Source: Serratia surfactantfaciens (GTDB lineage Bacteria; Pseudomonadota; Gammaproteobacteria; Enterobacterales; Enterobacteriaceae). Taken from it: a DNA stretch of 64,000 nt. The DNA lies in NCBI RefSeq assembly GCF_001642805.2, contig NZ_CP016948.1, positions 2,976,001-3,040,000 on the forward strand, given 5' to 3'. This document shows, in pieces, positions 9,929 through 19,757 of the stretch (its first letter is position 1; the number at the start of each line of letters is the position of its first letter). The translations under genes were made by a program, and so were the position numbers. The notes below the pieces were generated by a model. It worked only from the letters and a program-made list of their open reading frames with translations. It was not told where the DNA came from and ran no database searches.

Positions 9929-10019
9929 AAAAAACTCTATAACCACAAAAATAAAGAGGCCATTATACCCGATAACCGGCGGGGGGATATGGGCGCATAA
10001 AAGACGCCCATTTTCATCG

Positions 10020-10826
10020 TCAACCGTGCGTGAAGGCAGTCAACCACTGCTGAATCTCCGCGCCGTGGTTGTCGTACAGCAGCTTGAGGCTCATCACCAG
10101 CGAGACGATCACGATCATCGGCCGAATCAGTTTCTGCCCGCGGGTCAGCACCATGTGCGCGCCCAAACGCGCCCCCAGCACCTGCCCCACCAGCATCACC
10201 AAACCGATGCTCCACACCACCTTACCGCCGATGATGAACAGCGTCAGCCCGCCGACGTTGGAGGTGAAGTTCAACACCTTGGCGTGCGCCGTAGACTTGG
10301 CGAGGTTAAAGCCGCACAGCGTCACATAGGCCAGCGCGTAGAACGATCCGGCGCCGGGGCCGAAAAAGCCATCGTAGAATCCGACGCAACCGCCGGCCAC
10401 CAGCCCGAACGGCAAGGCGCCGAGGCGGCGTTGACGATCTTCCTCACCCAATCGTGGCATCAACAGGAAATAGAGACCGATGCCGATCACCAGCAGCGGC
10501 AGCATCTGCCGCAGCAGATCGGCGCGCATATGCTGCACCAGAATGGCGCCGACGATCGAACCGATCAGCGTCAGAAATATCGTCAGCTTCTGGTCATTGA
10601 GGTTCACCGCACGCCGGCGAATAAAGTACAGGCTGGCGGAGAAAGAACCGCCGACCGACTGCAGTTTATTGGTCGCCAGCGCCTGCGCCGGAGGAACCCC
10701 CACCGCCAGCAAGGCCGGCACCGTCAGCAACCCGCCGCCGCCGGCGATGGAGTCGATAAACCCCGCCAGCAGCGCTACCGCAAACAACACCCCGAGCATC
10801 TCGGGGCCGATGACGAACCAGTCCAT
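10020..10826 (-). CDS. yfcA: TauE/SafE-family membrane permease YfcA
   Basis: A 268-residue membrane protein with about eight transmembrane segments. The N-terminus has the family signature LLAGFIDSIAGGGGLLTVPALL, and a second copy-like motif GFYDGFFGPGAGSFYALAYV marks the internal repeat of the TauE/SafE fold (sulfite/sulfonate-type anion exporters). The real substrate of YfcA is not established. Only 3 bp separate it from the upstream mepA stop codon, so it belongs to the prmB-aroC-mepA-yfcA transcription unit. Confidence 0.92.
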   Translation of the reverse strand: MDWFVIGPEMLGVLFAVALLAGFIDSIAGGGGLLTVPALLAVGVPPAQALATNKLQSVGGSFSASLYFIRRRAVNLNDQKLTIFLTLIGSIVGAILVQHMRADLLRQMLPLLVIGIGLYFLLMPRLGEEDRQRRLGALPFGLVAGGCVGFYDGFFGPGAGSFYALAYVTLCGFNLAKSTAHAKVLNFTSNVGGLTLFIIGGKVVWSIGLVMLVGQVLGARLGAHMVLTRGQKLIRPMIVIVSLVMSLKLLYDNHGAEIQQWLTAFTHG

Positions 10827-10829
10827 GTG

Positions 10830-11657
10830 TTATTCCGCTGAGAAATGGTGATCCAGCAATGCCTGACAGGTCGGCGGTAACGGCGGCGGCACGGATTTGC
10901 CCGGCTTCGCGTTCGGCTGATGCGGCACGAACCAGCTCGCCAGTTCAGCACCGCAGCCGTCGCCCGGTGGCGGCGTATCCTGCTCCTGGCACTCCAGGCT
11001 GCCGGCCGGACAACGCAGGCGCACATGCATGTGCGCGCGATGGCCGAACCACGGCCGCACCTTGTGCAGCCAGGCGCGATCGGCACCGGCATCCAGGCAC
11101 AGACGCTGCTTGATCGCCGGGTTGACGAAGATGCGCGTCACCTCCGCATCCTGCGCCGCCAGCTTGATCAACGACTCAATCTGCGGCTGCCATTGGCTCG
11201 CCACCACCTGCTTGCCATCGCCTGACACCAGGTCGATCGGCTGCGGTTTCAGCAATTGCTGCGCGCTCCAGCGTTGGCGCGGCAGCTGCAGCCAAATGTC
11301 GACGTCGAGCCCCGACTGATGGCTGGCATGGCCGCTGCTGAAGCGCCCGCCGGCCGGCATCGCCATATCGCCGATCAGCACTGTACCCAGCGCTTTCTGG
11401 TTCGCCTGGCTGCTGAGGCGCTGAATGAACGCCAGCAGATCCGGGTGACCGAAATAACGGCGTTGGTCGGTGCGCATCACCTGGTAGTTCGGTGAATTCA
11501 GCGGCAGAGGCTGCGCGCCGATGATGCAGCCGTTGGCGAAACCGCCCACCGCCTGCGGCGCGCCGGCCACCGGATGGTCGATTTTCTGCCACGGCGTCAG
11601 CGCCATGGCGGAAGCGGAGGCCGTCAGGGCCAGCAGACCCAACATCCAGTTTTTCAT
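10830..11657 (-). CDS. mepA: Penicillin-insensitive murein endopeptidase
   Basis: MepA is a periplasmic LAS-family zinc peptidase cutting D-Ala-mDAP crosslinks in peptidoglycan. The 275-residue precursor has a signal peptide ending near [10 protein letters not shown]. Zinc ligands are recognisable in [16 protein letters not shown] (His and Asp) and in [13 protein letters not shown] (His). Cysteines in the mature part ([35 protein letters not shown]) fit a disulfide-stabilised exported protein. It lies 5 bp after aroC. Confidence 0.95.
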   Translation of the reverse strand: MKNWMLGLLALTASASAMALTPWQKIDHPVAGAPQAVGGFANGCIIGAQPLPLNSPNYQVMRTDQRRYFGHPDLLAFIQRLSSQANQKALGTVLIGDMAMPAGGRFSSGHASHQSGLDVDIWLQLPRQRWSAQQLLKPQPIDLVSGDGKQVVASQWQPQIESLIKLAAQDAEVTRIFVNPAIKQRLCLDAGADRAWLHKVRPWFGHRAHMHVRLRCPAGSLECQEQDTPPPGDGCGAELASWFVPHQPNAKPGKSVPPPLPPTCQALLDHHFSAE

Positions 11658-11662
11658 GGCGA

Positions 11663-12748
11663 TTACCAGCGAGGCACGTCGGAAACCACATCACCGTTTT
11701 GCGCGCGCTGGCGCAGCAGGTGATCCATCAATACGATCGCCATCATCGCTTCGGCGATCGGCACGGCGCGGATGCCCACGCACGGATCGTGGCGGCCACG
11801 GGTGACCATTTCCACCGCTTCGCCCTGGCGATTGATAGTGCGACCCGGCACCATGATGCTGGAGGTCGGCTTCAGCGCCAGATGCGCGATCACCGGTTGG
11901 CCGCTGCTGATACCGCCGAGAATGCCGCCGGCGTGGTTGCTCTGGAAGCCTTCCGGGGTGATTTCGTCGCGGTTTTCGCTGCCGCGCTTGGTCACCACGG
12001 CGAACCCGTCGCCGATCTCCACGCCTTTCACCGCGTTGATGCTCATCAGCGCGTGCGCCAGATCGGCGTCGAGGCGGTCAAACACCGGCTCGCCCAGGCC
12101 AACCGGCACATTTTCGGCAATCACGCTGACCTTGGCACCGATGGAGTCACCCTCTTTTTTCAGCGCGCGCATCAGTTCATCCAGCGCTTCCAGCTTGTCC
12201 GGATCCGGGCAGAAGAACGGGTTCTGTTCGACCTGCTCCCAATCTTTCAGCTCGCAGGTCACGTCGCCGATCTGCGCCAGATAGCCGCGCACCTGCACGC
12301 CGAATTTCTGCTGCAGGTATTTCTTGGCGATAGCGCCCGCCGCGACGCGCATGGCGGTTTCACGCGCCGAAGAACGGCCGCCGCCGCGATAGTCGCGCAG
12401 ACCGTATTTCTGTTCGTAGGTGTAGTCGGCATGCCCTGGACGGAACACGTCTTTGATGGCGCTGTAGTCTTGCGAGCGCTGATCGGTGTTCTCAATGATC
12501 AGACCGATGCTGGTACCGGTGGTCACGCCTTCGAATACGCCGGAGAGAATGCGCACCTGATCCGGTTCGCGGCGCTGGGTGGTGTAACGCGAGGTGCCCG
12601 GACGACGGCGGTCCAGATCGTGTTGCAAATCGGCTTCGGTGAGCGGAATGCCGGGCGGCACGCCATCGACGATACAACCCAGCGCCACCCCGTGAGATTC
12701 ACCGAAGGTGGTGACGCGGAAAATCTGCCCAATACTGTTTCCTGCCAT
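11663..12748 (-). CDS. aroC: Chorismate synthase
   Basis: AroC converts 5-enolpyruvylshikimate-3-phosphate to chorismate with reduced FMN, the last common step of aromatic synthesis. The 361-residue protein shows signature 1 (FGESHG, residues 15-20), the arginine-rich [17 protein letters not shown] and [21 protein letters not shown] start at ATG 12748 ([10 protein letters not shown]), preceded by AAGGAG; a GTG directly upstream at 12751 is less likely. It follows prmB by 64 bp, as in other enterobacteria. Confidence 0.97.
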   Translation of the reverse strand: MAGNSIGQIFRVTTFGESHGVALGCIVDGVPPGIPLTEADLQHDLDRRRPGTSRYTTQRREPDQVRILSGVFEGVTTGTSIGLIIENTDQRSQDYSAIKDVFRPGHADYTYEQKYGLRDYRGGGRSSARETAMRVAAGAIAKKYLQQKFGVQVRGYLAQIGDVTCELKDWEQVEQNPFFCPDPDKLEALDELMRALKKEGDSIGAKVSVIAENVPVGLGEPVFDRLDADLAHALMSINAVKGVEIGDGFAVVTKRGSENRDEITPEGFQSNHAGGILGGISSGQPVIAHLALKPTSSIMVPGRTINRQGEAVEMVTRGRHDPCVGIRAVPIAEAMMAIVLMDHLLRQRAQNGDVVSDVPRW

Positions 12749-12812
12749 CACGGCTCCTTACCGTTAGTCTTTTATCGTTATGAGGCCCGCCGTGCGGGCC
12801 TGGAAATGCGGC

Positions 12813-13745
12813 TTAGCTGCGATAGAGGCTGAAGTGATCCTTGCAATCCACCAGCTGCTGTTTGGTCAGCATGAACACGCCGTCGCCGCCGTTTTCGAAC
12901 TCCAGCCAGGTGAACGGAATGTCCGGATATTGTTCCATCAGATGTACCATGCTGTTGCCCACTTCACAAATCAGCACGCCGTCGTCGGTCAGGTAGTCCG
13001 GCGCGCAGGCCAGAATGCGGCGCACCAGCTTCAGGCCGTCGCTGCCTGCAGCCAGGCCCAGTTCCGGTTCGAAGCGGAACTCCTGCGGCAGATCGGACAT
13101 GTCTTCCGCATCGACGTACGGCGGGTTGGTGACGATCAGATCGTACTGGATCGCGGGAACGTCGCGGAACAGATCGGAACGGATCGGGATCACCTGGTGT
13201 TCGACGCCGTGCGCCTGAATATTGCGCTCGGTCACCGCCAGCACCTCGCTGGAGATGTCCACCGCGTCCACTTCCGCTTCCGGGAAGGCGTAGCCGCAGG
13301 CGATGGCGATGCAGCCGCTGCCGGTGCACATGTCGAGAATATGGCGCGGCGGATGCGGGATCAGCGCGCTGAAACGATCGTTGATCAACTCACCGATCGG
13401 CGAACGCGGCACCAGCACGCGCTCGTCGACGTAAAATTCCATGCCGCAGAACCAGGCCTTGTTGGTCAGATAGGCGACCGGAATGCGCTCGTTGACGCGG
13501 CGGATCACGCGCTCAACGATGCGATGGCGCTCGCTGGAGGTCAGACGGGCGGTGTGCATGTCCTCCGGAATGTCCAACGGCAGGAACAGGCTTGGCAGCA
13601 CCAATTGCACCGCTTCGTCCCACGGATTGTCGGTTCCGTGACCATAATAGATATTGGCGGCGTTGAAGCGGCTTACCGTCCAGCGCAGCATATCTTGAAT
13701 GGTGTGCAGTTCGTTCACTGCTTCGTCGACGAAAATTTTGTCCAA
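12813..13745 (-). CDS. prmB: 50S ribosomal protein L3 N5-glutamine methyltransferase
   Basis: PrmB methylates the glutamine of ribosomal protein L3 during 50S assembly. The SAM motif [15 protein letters not shown] and catalytic NPPY (in [12 protein letters not shown], about residues 183-186) are intact. I take a TTG at 13743-13745 as start: it is preceded by GGAGGG at good spacing, and yields 310 residues (first residues [20 protein letters not shown]) exactly like E. coli PrmB. Longer frames reach 13874 but encode an unrelated basic leader, and an upstream ATG at about 13787 has no comparable site. It diverges from smrB and heads the aroC-mepA-yfcA group. Confidence 0.93.
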   Translation of the reverse strand: MDKIFVDEAVNELHTIQDMLRWTVSRFNAANIYYGHGTDNPWDEAVQLVLPSLFLPLDIPEDMHTARLTSSERHRIVERVIRRVNERIPVAYLTNKAWFCGMEFYVDERVLVPRSPIGELINDRFSALIPHPPRHILDMCTGSGCIAIACGYAFPEAEVDAVDISSEVLAVTERNIQAHGVEHQVIPIRSDLFRDVPAIQYDLIVTNPPYVDAEDMSDLPQEFRFEPELGLAAGSDGLKLVRRILACAPDYLTDDGVLICEVGNSMVHLMEQYPDIPFTWLEFENGGDGVFMLTKQQLVDCKDHFSLYRS

Positions 13746-13915
13746 TTTGCCCTCCGGCAGGCGCTGTGTTTCATGATTTAGCCGCATAGTTTGCCATGAA
13801 GCCCGCGACAAATCACGCTCGCCCCTCGCGCTTTTCACTCTGGCCCGAGTTTTGCGTCGACAGCGCTCATTCACAAGGTAAACTAGCGAAATAAACGATT
13901 TCCGGTGAATGAAGC

Positions 13916-14446
13916 ATGAAGAACAAGCCCCCTCTGAGCAAAGACGAACAACAGCTCTTCAGAGAGTCGGTGGCGGGCGCAAAAAAACTGCGCCAGGACA
14001 CCATCGTCCACCGCCCGCCGAAGCCCAAGATCAAACAAATTGCGCCGCAGCGGCTGCTGCAGGAGCAGGTCGATGCCAGCTATTATTTTTCAGATGAATA
14101 CCAGCCGCAGCTGGAAGAGGAAGGCCCGACGCGCTACGTGCGCCCCGGCAGCAGCCCGTATGAGCTGAAGAAGCTGCGACGCGGCGATTATTCGCCGGAG
14201 CTGTTTCTGGATTTGCACGGCCTGACCCAACTGCAGGCCAAGCAGGAACTGGGGGCGCTGATCGCCGCCTGCAAGCGCGAGCACGTGCACTGCGCCTGTG
14301 TGATGCACGGGCACGGCAAACACATCCTCAAACAGCAAACGCCGCTGTGGCTGGCGCAGCACCCCGACGTGCTGGCGTTCCATCAGGCACCGAAGGAATG
14401 GGGCGGCAATGCCGCCATCCTGCTGCTGGTGGAGCTGGCGGAATAG
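13916..14446 (+). CDS. smrB: Ribosome rescue factor/endonuclease SmrB
   Basis: SmrB senses collided ribosomes and cleaves the mRNA between them, letting tmRNA rescue proceed. The 176-residue protein has the N-terminal hook region ([15 protein letters not shown]) and a C-terminal Smr domain: [17 protein letters not shown] (catalytic DLHG) and [19 protein letters not shown]. The E. coli protein is slightly longer at the C-terminus. Divergent from prmB by 170 bp. Confidence 0.95.
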   Translation: MKNKPPLSKDEQQLFRESVAGAKKLRQDTIVHRPPKPKIKQIAPQRLLQEQVDASYYFSDEYQPQLEEEGPTRYVRPGSSPYELKKLRRGDYSPELFLDLHGLTQLQAKQELGALIAACKREHVHCACVMHGHGKHILKQQTPLWLAQHPDVLAFHQAPKEWGGNAAILLLVELAE

Positions 14447-14462
14447 CGCTGCGCAGAAACGA

Positions 14463-14491
14463 CTCAGGGCGATGTCAGACATCGCCCTGAG
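14463..14491. terminator. Bidirectional terminator between smrB and sixA
   Basis: Stem CTCAGGGCGAT / ATCGCCCTGAG, loop about 7 nt, followed rightward by TTTATTTTC. It closes smrB and probably also sixA from the other side. Confidence 0.8.
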
Positions 14492-14512
14492 TTTATTTTC
14501 GCACCGCGCGGC

Positions 14513-14995
14513 TCAGACCTTGGCCATTACCTGCGATGGGCTGACTTGCCATTCAAACTTGCCGTAGCTGCCGTCCGCCGGCAGATCGACGTTGGCGATC
14601 GCCGAGGTCGCGAACATCGGCGGGCACTCGCCCGGGCACAGTTCGGCGACCAGATACCCCACCAGCGGCAGGTGCGACACGATCAGCACCGAGCTCACCC
14701 CTTGCATCGCCAGCGCCTGCAGATAGCTGCCGACCTGTTCGGCGTTGCCGCCCGGGGTCAGCTCGGGCAGCACTTCTTCGCCCTCCGGCAGCGTCAAGGC
14801 TTCACGCACCGTCGCCAGCGTCTGTTCGGCCCGCAGATAAGGGCTGACCAGCACGCGTTCAATATCCACAGACTTGGTGTTCAACCAGGCCGCCATCTGA
14901 CGGGACTCGTCGCGGCCGCACAGGGTAAGGGGCCTTACCGCATCGCTGGCTGCCTCGAGCGCCGCCTCTCCGTGACGCATAATCAAAACTTGCAT
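14513..14995 (-). CDS. sixA: Phosphohistidine phosphatase SixA
   Basis: SixA is a small histidine phosphatase that removes phosphate from phosphohistidine; in E. coli it acts on the nitrogen phosphotransferase protein NPr and was first described on ArcB. The 160-residue protein starts with the catalytic RHG motif (MQVLIMRHGEA) and has the second histidine in VLIVSHLPLVGYL. It is upstream-isolated: fadJ ends 389 bp away on the same strand, and that gap contains several candidate regulatory elements. Confidence 0.93.
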   Translation of the reverse strand: MQVLIMRHGEAALEAASDAVRPLTLCGRDESRQMAAWLNTKSVDIERVLVSPYLRAEQTLATVREALTLPEGEEVLPELTPGGNAEQVGSYLQALAMQGVSSVLIVSHLPLVGYLVAELCPGECPPMFATSAIANVDLPADGSYGKFEWQVSPSQVMAKV

Positions 14996-15215
14996 ATTGC
15001 ACCGCTGTTGTTGACAAAGTAACGCTATACAGAAACGCCGTGCGTGCTGTACCGCCGAGTTTTACAACCCCAAAGCCAAAGCTTTAAAACGATAACGCGC
15101 CGTCTCTTTATGGCGGCCGGGCATTTTGCCTGAAAGTTTGCCTAAAGAAAATGCTGTTTTTTACAGCAACCCTCCCCTGGCAAACCCTGATTGCTCACAG
15201 AACAATCAATTCAAC

Positions 15216-15232
15216 AGGTTAAATTTTAACCT
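15216..15232. repeat. 17-bp perfect palindrome upstream of sixA
   Basis: AGGTTAAATTTTAACCT reads the same on both strands around its central T. It lies 221 bp upstream of the sixA start and may be an operator; no regulator is identified. Confidence 0.5.
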
Positions 15233-15323
15233 CGCCGCCATGAAATTTATTGATGGCGGTCAAGCTAACTTACCGCTGCCGCAGCCATGCTGTACAGCCT
15301 CACCGGCTGACGCTGTTGCAAGG

Positions 15324-15339
15324 AGTGATGGCGATCACA
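15324..15339. promoter_or_regulatory. CRP-like site between sixA and fadJ
   Basis: AGTGATGGCGATCACA matches the CRP pattern TGTGA-N6-TCACA in 9 of 10 conserved positions. It lies only 46 bp downstream of fadJ and over 300 bp from sixA, so its target is unclear. Confidence 0.5.
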
Positions 15340-15384
15340 ACGCGGCCCTGTTGCAACTATAGTGCAAATCGGGCCGCCCTGCGT

Positions 15385-17550
15385 TCAGCTCCCCAACGGG
15401 TAAAAACGCTCGCCCTGTTGCGCCATGCGCTGCAGGCGTTCACACGGAGTAAAGTGCTCGCCGTGCTGCTGGCGCAGGTATTCCAGCGTCTTCACCACCT
15501 TCTCGGCGCCGAGCTCGTCCATATAGCGGAACGGGCCGCCGAGGAACGGCGGGAAGCCGATGCCGAACACCGCACCGATGTCGCCATCGCGCGCGCTGCG
15601 GATCACGCCTTCCTCCAGGCAGCGCGCCGCTTCATTCAGCATCATCATCACGCAGCGCTGGGCGATGGTCGCCGGCAGCATATGCGCCTTCGGCGTGACG
15701 CCGAGCAGCGAATACAAAGAGGTATCCGCACGTTTACGCCGCTGCCGCTGCTGCCCCTCGCTCGGGTAGAGATAGAAGCCGCGGCCGTTCTTACGCCCTT
15801 TACGCCCGTCTTTCAGCACCGCATCGAACGCGGCCGGTGCCGCGAAACGCGGTCCCAGCGCCTCGACCAGTACCGGAATGATTTTGGTGCCGACGTCGAT
15901 GCCCACTTCGTCCAACAACGTGATCGGGCCGACCGGGAAACCGAAATCCACCAGTGCCTTGTCCAGCGATTCCATCGGCTCGCCTTCCAGCAGGCAGCGC
16001 GCCGCTTCGTTGATGTACGGCGCCAGGATGCGGTTGACATAAAAACCGGCGCTGTCGCCCACCACGATGGCGGTCTTGCCCTGCTTGTGCGCCAACGCCA
16101 CGGTGGTGGCGATGGTCTCTTCACTGGTACCTGCATGCGGGATCACTTCCACCAGCGGCATTTTGTCCACCGGGCTGAAGTAGTGCAGACCGATCACCTG
16201 CTGCGGCCGCTGGGCTTTCTCGGCGATGAGGCCGATAGGCAGCGAGGAGGTATTGGAGGCGAATACGGTATGCGGCGCACAGTGCGCTTCGACTTCGGCC
16301 ACCATCTGCTGCTTCAGCGCCAGATCCTCAAACACCGCCTCGACCACGATATCCGCCTGCTCAAAGCCGGTGTAATCGGTAGAGCCGGAGATCAGCATCA
16401 TCTGCTTTTGCCGCTCCGCCGGACGCATGCGCTTGCTGCGCACCCGCTTGCCGAGCACATCCCAGCTGTATTTCAGCGCGTGATTGATGCCGGTTTCATT
16501 GATGTCTTTGATGCGCACCGGCAACCCGCCGCGCGTGGCGGTAACGCAGGCGATGCCGCCACCCATCAGGCCGCCGCCGAGAATGCCGACGCGATGCAGG
16601 GTGTGCGGCCTGGCATTGCCGCCCCGTTCTTTTTTCAGCGCGGTGGAAGCGAAGAACAGGCTGCGCAGCGCCGCCGACTGCGGCGTCATCGCCAATTCGC
16701 CGAAGGCGCGCGCTTCGGCCTCATAGCCGCTGGCGCTGCCGTGATCCAGCCCGGTGCGCACCACCTGAATGATGCGCTCCGCCGCCGGGTAGTTGCCATG
16801 CGTTTTCGCCAACGTTTTCTTGCGCACTATGCTGAACAGCAGGTTTCTGCCCAGCGGGCCGTTGAGCAGGCGATCCTGCCACGGCAGCTCGCGCTGATGC
16901 TTCCAGCCCTGCTTCACCCGCTCGATAGCGGTCTGCAACAAAATCGACGGCGGCACGGCGTCGTCCACCAGCCCCATGCGCAGCGCCTGGCGGGCGCGAA
17001 TGTGCTTGCCGGTCAGGATCATATCCAGCGCCTTGGCGGCGCCGATCAGACGCGGCAGACGTTGAGTGCCGCCGGAGCCCGGCAGCAGACCCAGCTGCAC
17101 TTCCGGCAGACCGAGCGCGGTTTTGTCATCCAGCGAACAGACGCGGCCGTGGCAGGCCAGCGCCAGCTCCAGGCCGCCGCCCAGGCAGGCGCCGTGAATG
17201 GCCGCCACCACCGGCACTGGAAAAGCGGCGATCTGCGCCAGCGTGCTCTGCCCTTTTTTGGCCAGCGTCTCCGCCTCTTTGGCGCTGGCGCAGGCGGCGA
17301 TCATGGTGATGTCGGCGCCGGCGATAAACGAGTCCGGCTTGCCGGAAACGATCACCAGCCCTTCCAGCGCGGTATGCTGCTGCGCCCGGATCAGCACGTC
17401 GTTGACCTGTTCGACGAACTCGGCCTTGAGCGTATTGACCTTGTCACCCGGCACGTCGATGGTGATCACGCCGATGTTGTCGGGGCGAATCGTCAGCTGA
17501 AAAGCCGACGGCGTGGCGCGCTGTTCGTGCAATGCGTTCTCGAAGCTCAT
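15385..17550 (-). CDS. fadJ: Fatty acid oxidation complex alpha subunit FadJ
   Basis: FadJ combines enoyl-CoA hydratase (N-terminal crotonase domain; [17 protein letters not shown] forms the oxyanion hole) with L-3-hydroxyacyl-CoA dehydrogenase ([17 protein letters not shown]-binding loop near residue 315). Like E. coli FadJ (714 residues), this 721-residue protein serves anaerobic beta-oxidation with FadI. Its ATG overlaps the fadI TAA by one base (TAATG), so translation is coupled and a fixed FadI:FadJ ratio is expected. Confidence 0.96.
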   Translation of the reverse strand: MSFENALHEQRATPSAFQLTIRPDNIGVITIDVPGDKVNTLKAEFVEQVNDVLIRAQQHTALEGLVIVSGKPDSFIAGADITMIAACASAKEAETLAKKGQSTLAQIAAFPVPVVAAIHGACLGGGLELALACHGRVCSLDDKTALGLPEVQLGLLPGSGGTQRLPRLIGAAKALDMILTGKHIRARQALRMGLVDDAVPPSILLQTAIERVKQGWKHQRELPWQDRLLNGPLGRNLLFSIVRKKTLAKTHGNYPAAERIIQVVRTGLDHGSASGYEAEARAFGELAMTPQSAALRSLFFASTALKKERGGNARPHTLHRVGILGGGLMGGGIACVTATRGGLPVRIKDINETGINHALKYSWDVLGKRVRSKRMRPAERQKQMMLISGSTDYTGFEQADIVVEAVFEDLALKQQMVAEVEAHCAPHTVFASNTSSLPIGLIAEKAQRPQQVIGLHYFSPVDKMPLVEVIPHAGTSEETIATTVALAHKQGKTAIVVGDSAGFYVNRILAPYINEAARCLLEGEPMESLDKALVDFGFPVGPITLLDEVGIDVGTKIIPVLVEALGPRFAAPAAFDAVLKDGRKGRKNGRGFYLYPSEGQQRQRRKRADTSLYSLLGVTPKAHMLPATIAQRCVMMMLNEAARCLEEGVIRSARDGDIGAVFGIGFPPFLGGPFRYMDELGAEKVVKTLEYLRQQHGEHFTPCERLQRMAQQGERFYPLGS

Positions 17551-18860
17551 TATTCCACCTCCACGATCATCGCGGCCCCTAACCCGCCGGCGGCGCAGGC
17601 GGTGGTCAGGCCCAGCCCGCCGCCGCGACGTTTCAGCTCATGCAGCGTCTGGGTGATCATCCGCGCGCCGGTGGCGGCGAACGGGTGGCCATAGGCGATA
17701 GAACCGCCCAACACGTTGAATTTGTCCATATCCACCTCACCGATCGCCTGGCTGCGGCCAAGCTTCTCGCGAGCGAACGCTTCGCTGGCGAACATCTTCA
17801 GGTTAGCCAGCGTTTGCGCGGCGAAGGCTTCATGCATGTCGATGAGCGTCAGATCCGCCAGACCGATGCCGGCGCGATCCAGCGCCAGCGGCGTGGCGTA
17901 GGAGGGCCCCAGCAGCATGTCTTCCCACACGTCGATGGCGGCGAAGGCGAAGCTGCGCAAATAGCCCAGCGGCTGCAGCCCCAGCTCTTTGGCGCGCGAT
18001 TCGCTCATCATCAATACCGCCGCCGCGCCGTCGGTCAGCGGCGTACTGTTGGCCGCGGTGACGCTGCCATGCTTGCGATCGAACGCCGGCTTCAGCTTGG
18101 CGTAGGAAGCCAGGCTGGAGTCTTTGCGGATGTTGTTGTCTTCAGAAAGCTGCGCGCGGTAAGGCGGCACGTAGGCGGTCATCACCTCGTCGCGCAGCCA
18201 GCCCTCTCGCCAGGCCTTGGCCGCCAGCTCGTGGGAACGGTGCGCCAGCGCATCCTGCGCTTCACGGGTGATGCCGTGGCTTTTCGCCATCTGTTCGGCG
18301 GTATCGCCCATGCGCAGGCCGGTGGAATACTCCGCCACCGCTGGCGGCACCGGCATCAGATCGCGGAATTTAAGCCGGCTGAACAGCTTGAGGCGCTGCG
18401 ACAGCGTGCGCGCCTTGTTGACGTCCACCAACGTGCGCGCCAGCGCTTTGCTGACGCCGATCGGCAAGACGGAAGAAGAGTCGGCCCCGCCGGCGATGCC
18501 GACGCTGATGCTGCCGGCCATGATGCTCTCCGCCACGTTGGCGATCGCCTGGAAACTGGTGGCGCAGGCGCGCGACACGCTGTAGGCGTCGGTGTGGACG
18601 CTCATGCCGGTGCCGAGCACGATTTCACGCGCGATGTTCGGCGCCTCGGGCATTTGTACCACCTGGCCGAACACCAGTTGCTCGATAAGCTGCGGATCGA
18701 TACCGCTGCGCGCCAACAGCTCACTCACCGCCGTTTTCCCTAAATCCACCGCCGGAATGCCGTGATAGGCGGTCGCCTGTTTGGCAAAAGGGGTACGCAG
18801 TCCATTCACAATCGCAATGCGGTCACCATGACGGGTCACCAACGGCAGTGCCTTACTCAT
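17550..18860 (-). CDS. fadI: Acetyl-CoA C-acyltransferase FadI
   Basis: FadI is the thiolase partner of FadJ and releases acetyl-CoA from 3-ketoacyl-CoA. With the start at [13 protein letters not shown] (ATG 18858-18860) it has 436 residues, the same as E. coli; 25 extra upstream codons in frame are not conserved. Catalytic residues are visible: Cys in [12 protein letters not shown], His in [19 protein letters not shown] and the second Cys in [13 protein letters not shown] FadR-like box lies about 45 bp upstream of the ATG. Confidence 0.96.
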   Translation of the reverse strand: MSKALPLVTRHGDRIAIVNGLRTPFAKQATAYHGIPAVDLGKTAVSELLARSGIDPQLIEQLVFGQVVQMPEAPNIAREIVLGTGMSVHTDAYSVSRACATSFQAIANVAESIMAGSISVGIAGGADSSSVLPIGVSKALARTLVDVNKARTLSQRLKLFSRLKFRDLMPVPPAVAEYSTGLRMGDTAEQMAKSHGITREAQDALAHRSHELAAKAWREGWLRDEVMTAYVPPYRAQLSEDNNIRKDSSLASYAKLKPAFDRKHGSVTAANSTPLTDGAAAVLMMSESRAKELGLQPLGYLRSFAFAAIDVWEDMLLGPSYATPLALDRAGIGLADLTLIDMHEAFAAQTLANLKMFASEAFAREKLGRSQAIGEVDMDKFNVLGGSIAYGHPFAATGARMITQTLHELKRRGGGLGLTTACAAGGLGAAMIVEVE

Positions 18861-18901
18861 AAATGCTCCTGAAGAAAATAACGTCAGCGCAATGGGCAGA
18901 A

Positions 18902-18918
18902 AGAGGTCTGACCTGATG
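18902..18918. promoter_or_regulatory. FadR-like operator of fadIJ
   Basis: The core GGTCTGACC (18905-18913) is a perfect copy of the FadR half-site arrangement (GGTC-N-GACC). It sits 45 bp upstream of the fadI ATG, a position where FadR would block transcription until acyl-CoA releases it. Confidence 0.7.
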
Positions 18919-19016
18919 AGGTCATTGTTAACCAAACGGTTACATTTGGCAAACCGGCAGAGATCAAAACTGCGAGCAGGCGCACTTTCTACAGGAGGGG
19001 ATACGGGAAAGGAAAT

Positions 19017-19044
19017 CCCCGGCGCGCAACAGGCGGCGCCGGGG
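19017..19044 (-). terminator. GC-rich hairpin after yfcZ
   Basis: CCCCGGCGC / GCGCCGGGG with a 10-nt loop, 11 bp past the yfcZ stop on its strand, followed by a short mixed T-rich tract. A plausible but not strong intrinsic terminator. Confidence 0.5.
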
Positions 19045-19055
19045 GTAAAGCGGGA

Positions 19056-19352
19056 TTAACGCAGGCCGAGCTGGAAGATCAGGGTTTCCGCCTGGCAGGC
19101 GAAGGTGAAATCGGCCTCCAACTGCACGCCGCCGTCAACCGGTTTAATGCTACTGCTGATGTCACAAGGGTCGGATTCGACCGCGTGCGCCTTTTCGCTC
19201 AGGGCCGCCAACATCGCCTCCGCATCTTGTTGATTGCTGAACACTTGGCTGTAGGATGCGGTGCAATCGGTATTATCCATCACGGTGCCGACATCCACAC
19301 AGCAGCAGGCTGCGGTTTCCTGGGCGCTGCATTTATTAATTGCATCTGACAT
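19056..19352 (-). CDS. yfcZ: YfcZ/YiiS family protein
   Basis: A 98-residue cytosolic protein with an unusual Cys-rich N-terminus (ETAACCCVDVGTVMDN, three Cys in a row) and CQAE near the end. Family members are small and of unknown function. Its place between fadI and fadL is as in E. coli. It is read away from fadL, and the 405-bp region between them holds the fadL control sites. Confidence 0.88.
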   Translation of the reverse strand: MSDAINKCSAQETAACCCVDVGTVMDNTDCTASYSQVFSNQQDAEAMLAALSEKAHAVESDPCDISSSIKPVDGGVQLEADFTFACQAETLIFQLGLR

Positions 19353-19487
19353 GATTGGTTCTCCTCAAGGGCCTCTGTTATCAGCCCAAATTGCCGTTTT
19401 ACTCACCGGCACAAAGCCACAAAATTCTGCGGGTATTTTACTCCTCCGCGCAGGCAATCACTAGCACTTACTTTTACTGGGTGTTTT

Positions 19488-19505
19488 AAGTGATGGAAAT
19501 CACAA
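19488..19505. promoter_or_regulatory. CRP site in the yfcZ-fadL region
   Basis: AAGTGATGGAAATCACAA fits TGTGA-N6-TCACA with one mismatch. fadL of E. coli is under cAMP-CRP control, so the site is credible. Confidence 0.65.
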
Positions 19506-19630
19506 ATAAAAATGAGCGTCTGCTAAGGAATAGTAAGAATTTTGTTATTTACCGCTGGCTTTTTGTTAAGCGGATCTCTTTTTTGATATCAGGTTAGAAA
19601 TATTTCAAAAACAAACTTGCAACATCTTCA

Positions 19631-19645
19631 CAGGTCAGACCTATA
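19631..19645. promoter_or_regulatory. FadR site 1 upstream of fadL
   Basis: CAGGTCAGACCTATA contains GGTCAGACC, the symmetric FadR core. It precedes site 2 by about 20 bp. Confidence 0.75.
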
Positions 19646-19652
19646 CTTCAGC

Positions 19653-19669
19653 CACTGGTCTGATTTGTC
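19653..19669. promoter_or_regulatory. FadR site 2 upstream of fadL
   Basis: CACTGGTCTGATTTGTC nearly equals the second FadR site I recall for E. coli fadL. Paired sites at this promoter imply tight repression in the absence of long-chain acyl-CoA. Confidence 0.75.
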
Positions 19670-19757
19670 TGAACGATAACGGACCCTACAATCCCGCGCT
19701 CCTTGTTACTTCGTGTAACAATAGTTTAAATAATAAACACATAATGAGGTTTTGGTC

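Larger units (their letters stand above)
14996..15384. other. Gap between fadJ end and sixA start
   Basis: 389 bp without a credible gene. It must hold the sixA promoter. Visible elements are a CRP-like site (15324-15339) and a perfect 17-bp palindrome (15216-15232), described separately. No U-tract terminator for fadJ was seen. Confidence 0.5.
19353..19757. other. yfcZ-fadL divergent control region
   Basis: 405 bp without a gene. It contains a CRP site and two FadR boxes (listed separately) and a long AT-rich stretch from 19500 to 19620. The fadL transcript probably starts near the FadR boxes and has a leader of about 100 nt. Confidence 0.6.

Noticed and set aside
15250..17694. An 814-codon open frame on the plus strand opposite fadJ and the end of fadI
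   Set aside because: It is antisense to a clear fadJ gene, rich in Arg, Gln and His as typical of GC-rich shadow frames, and has no family signature.
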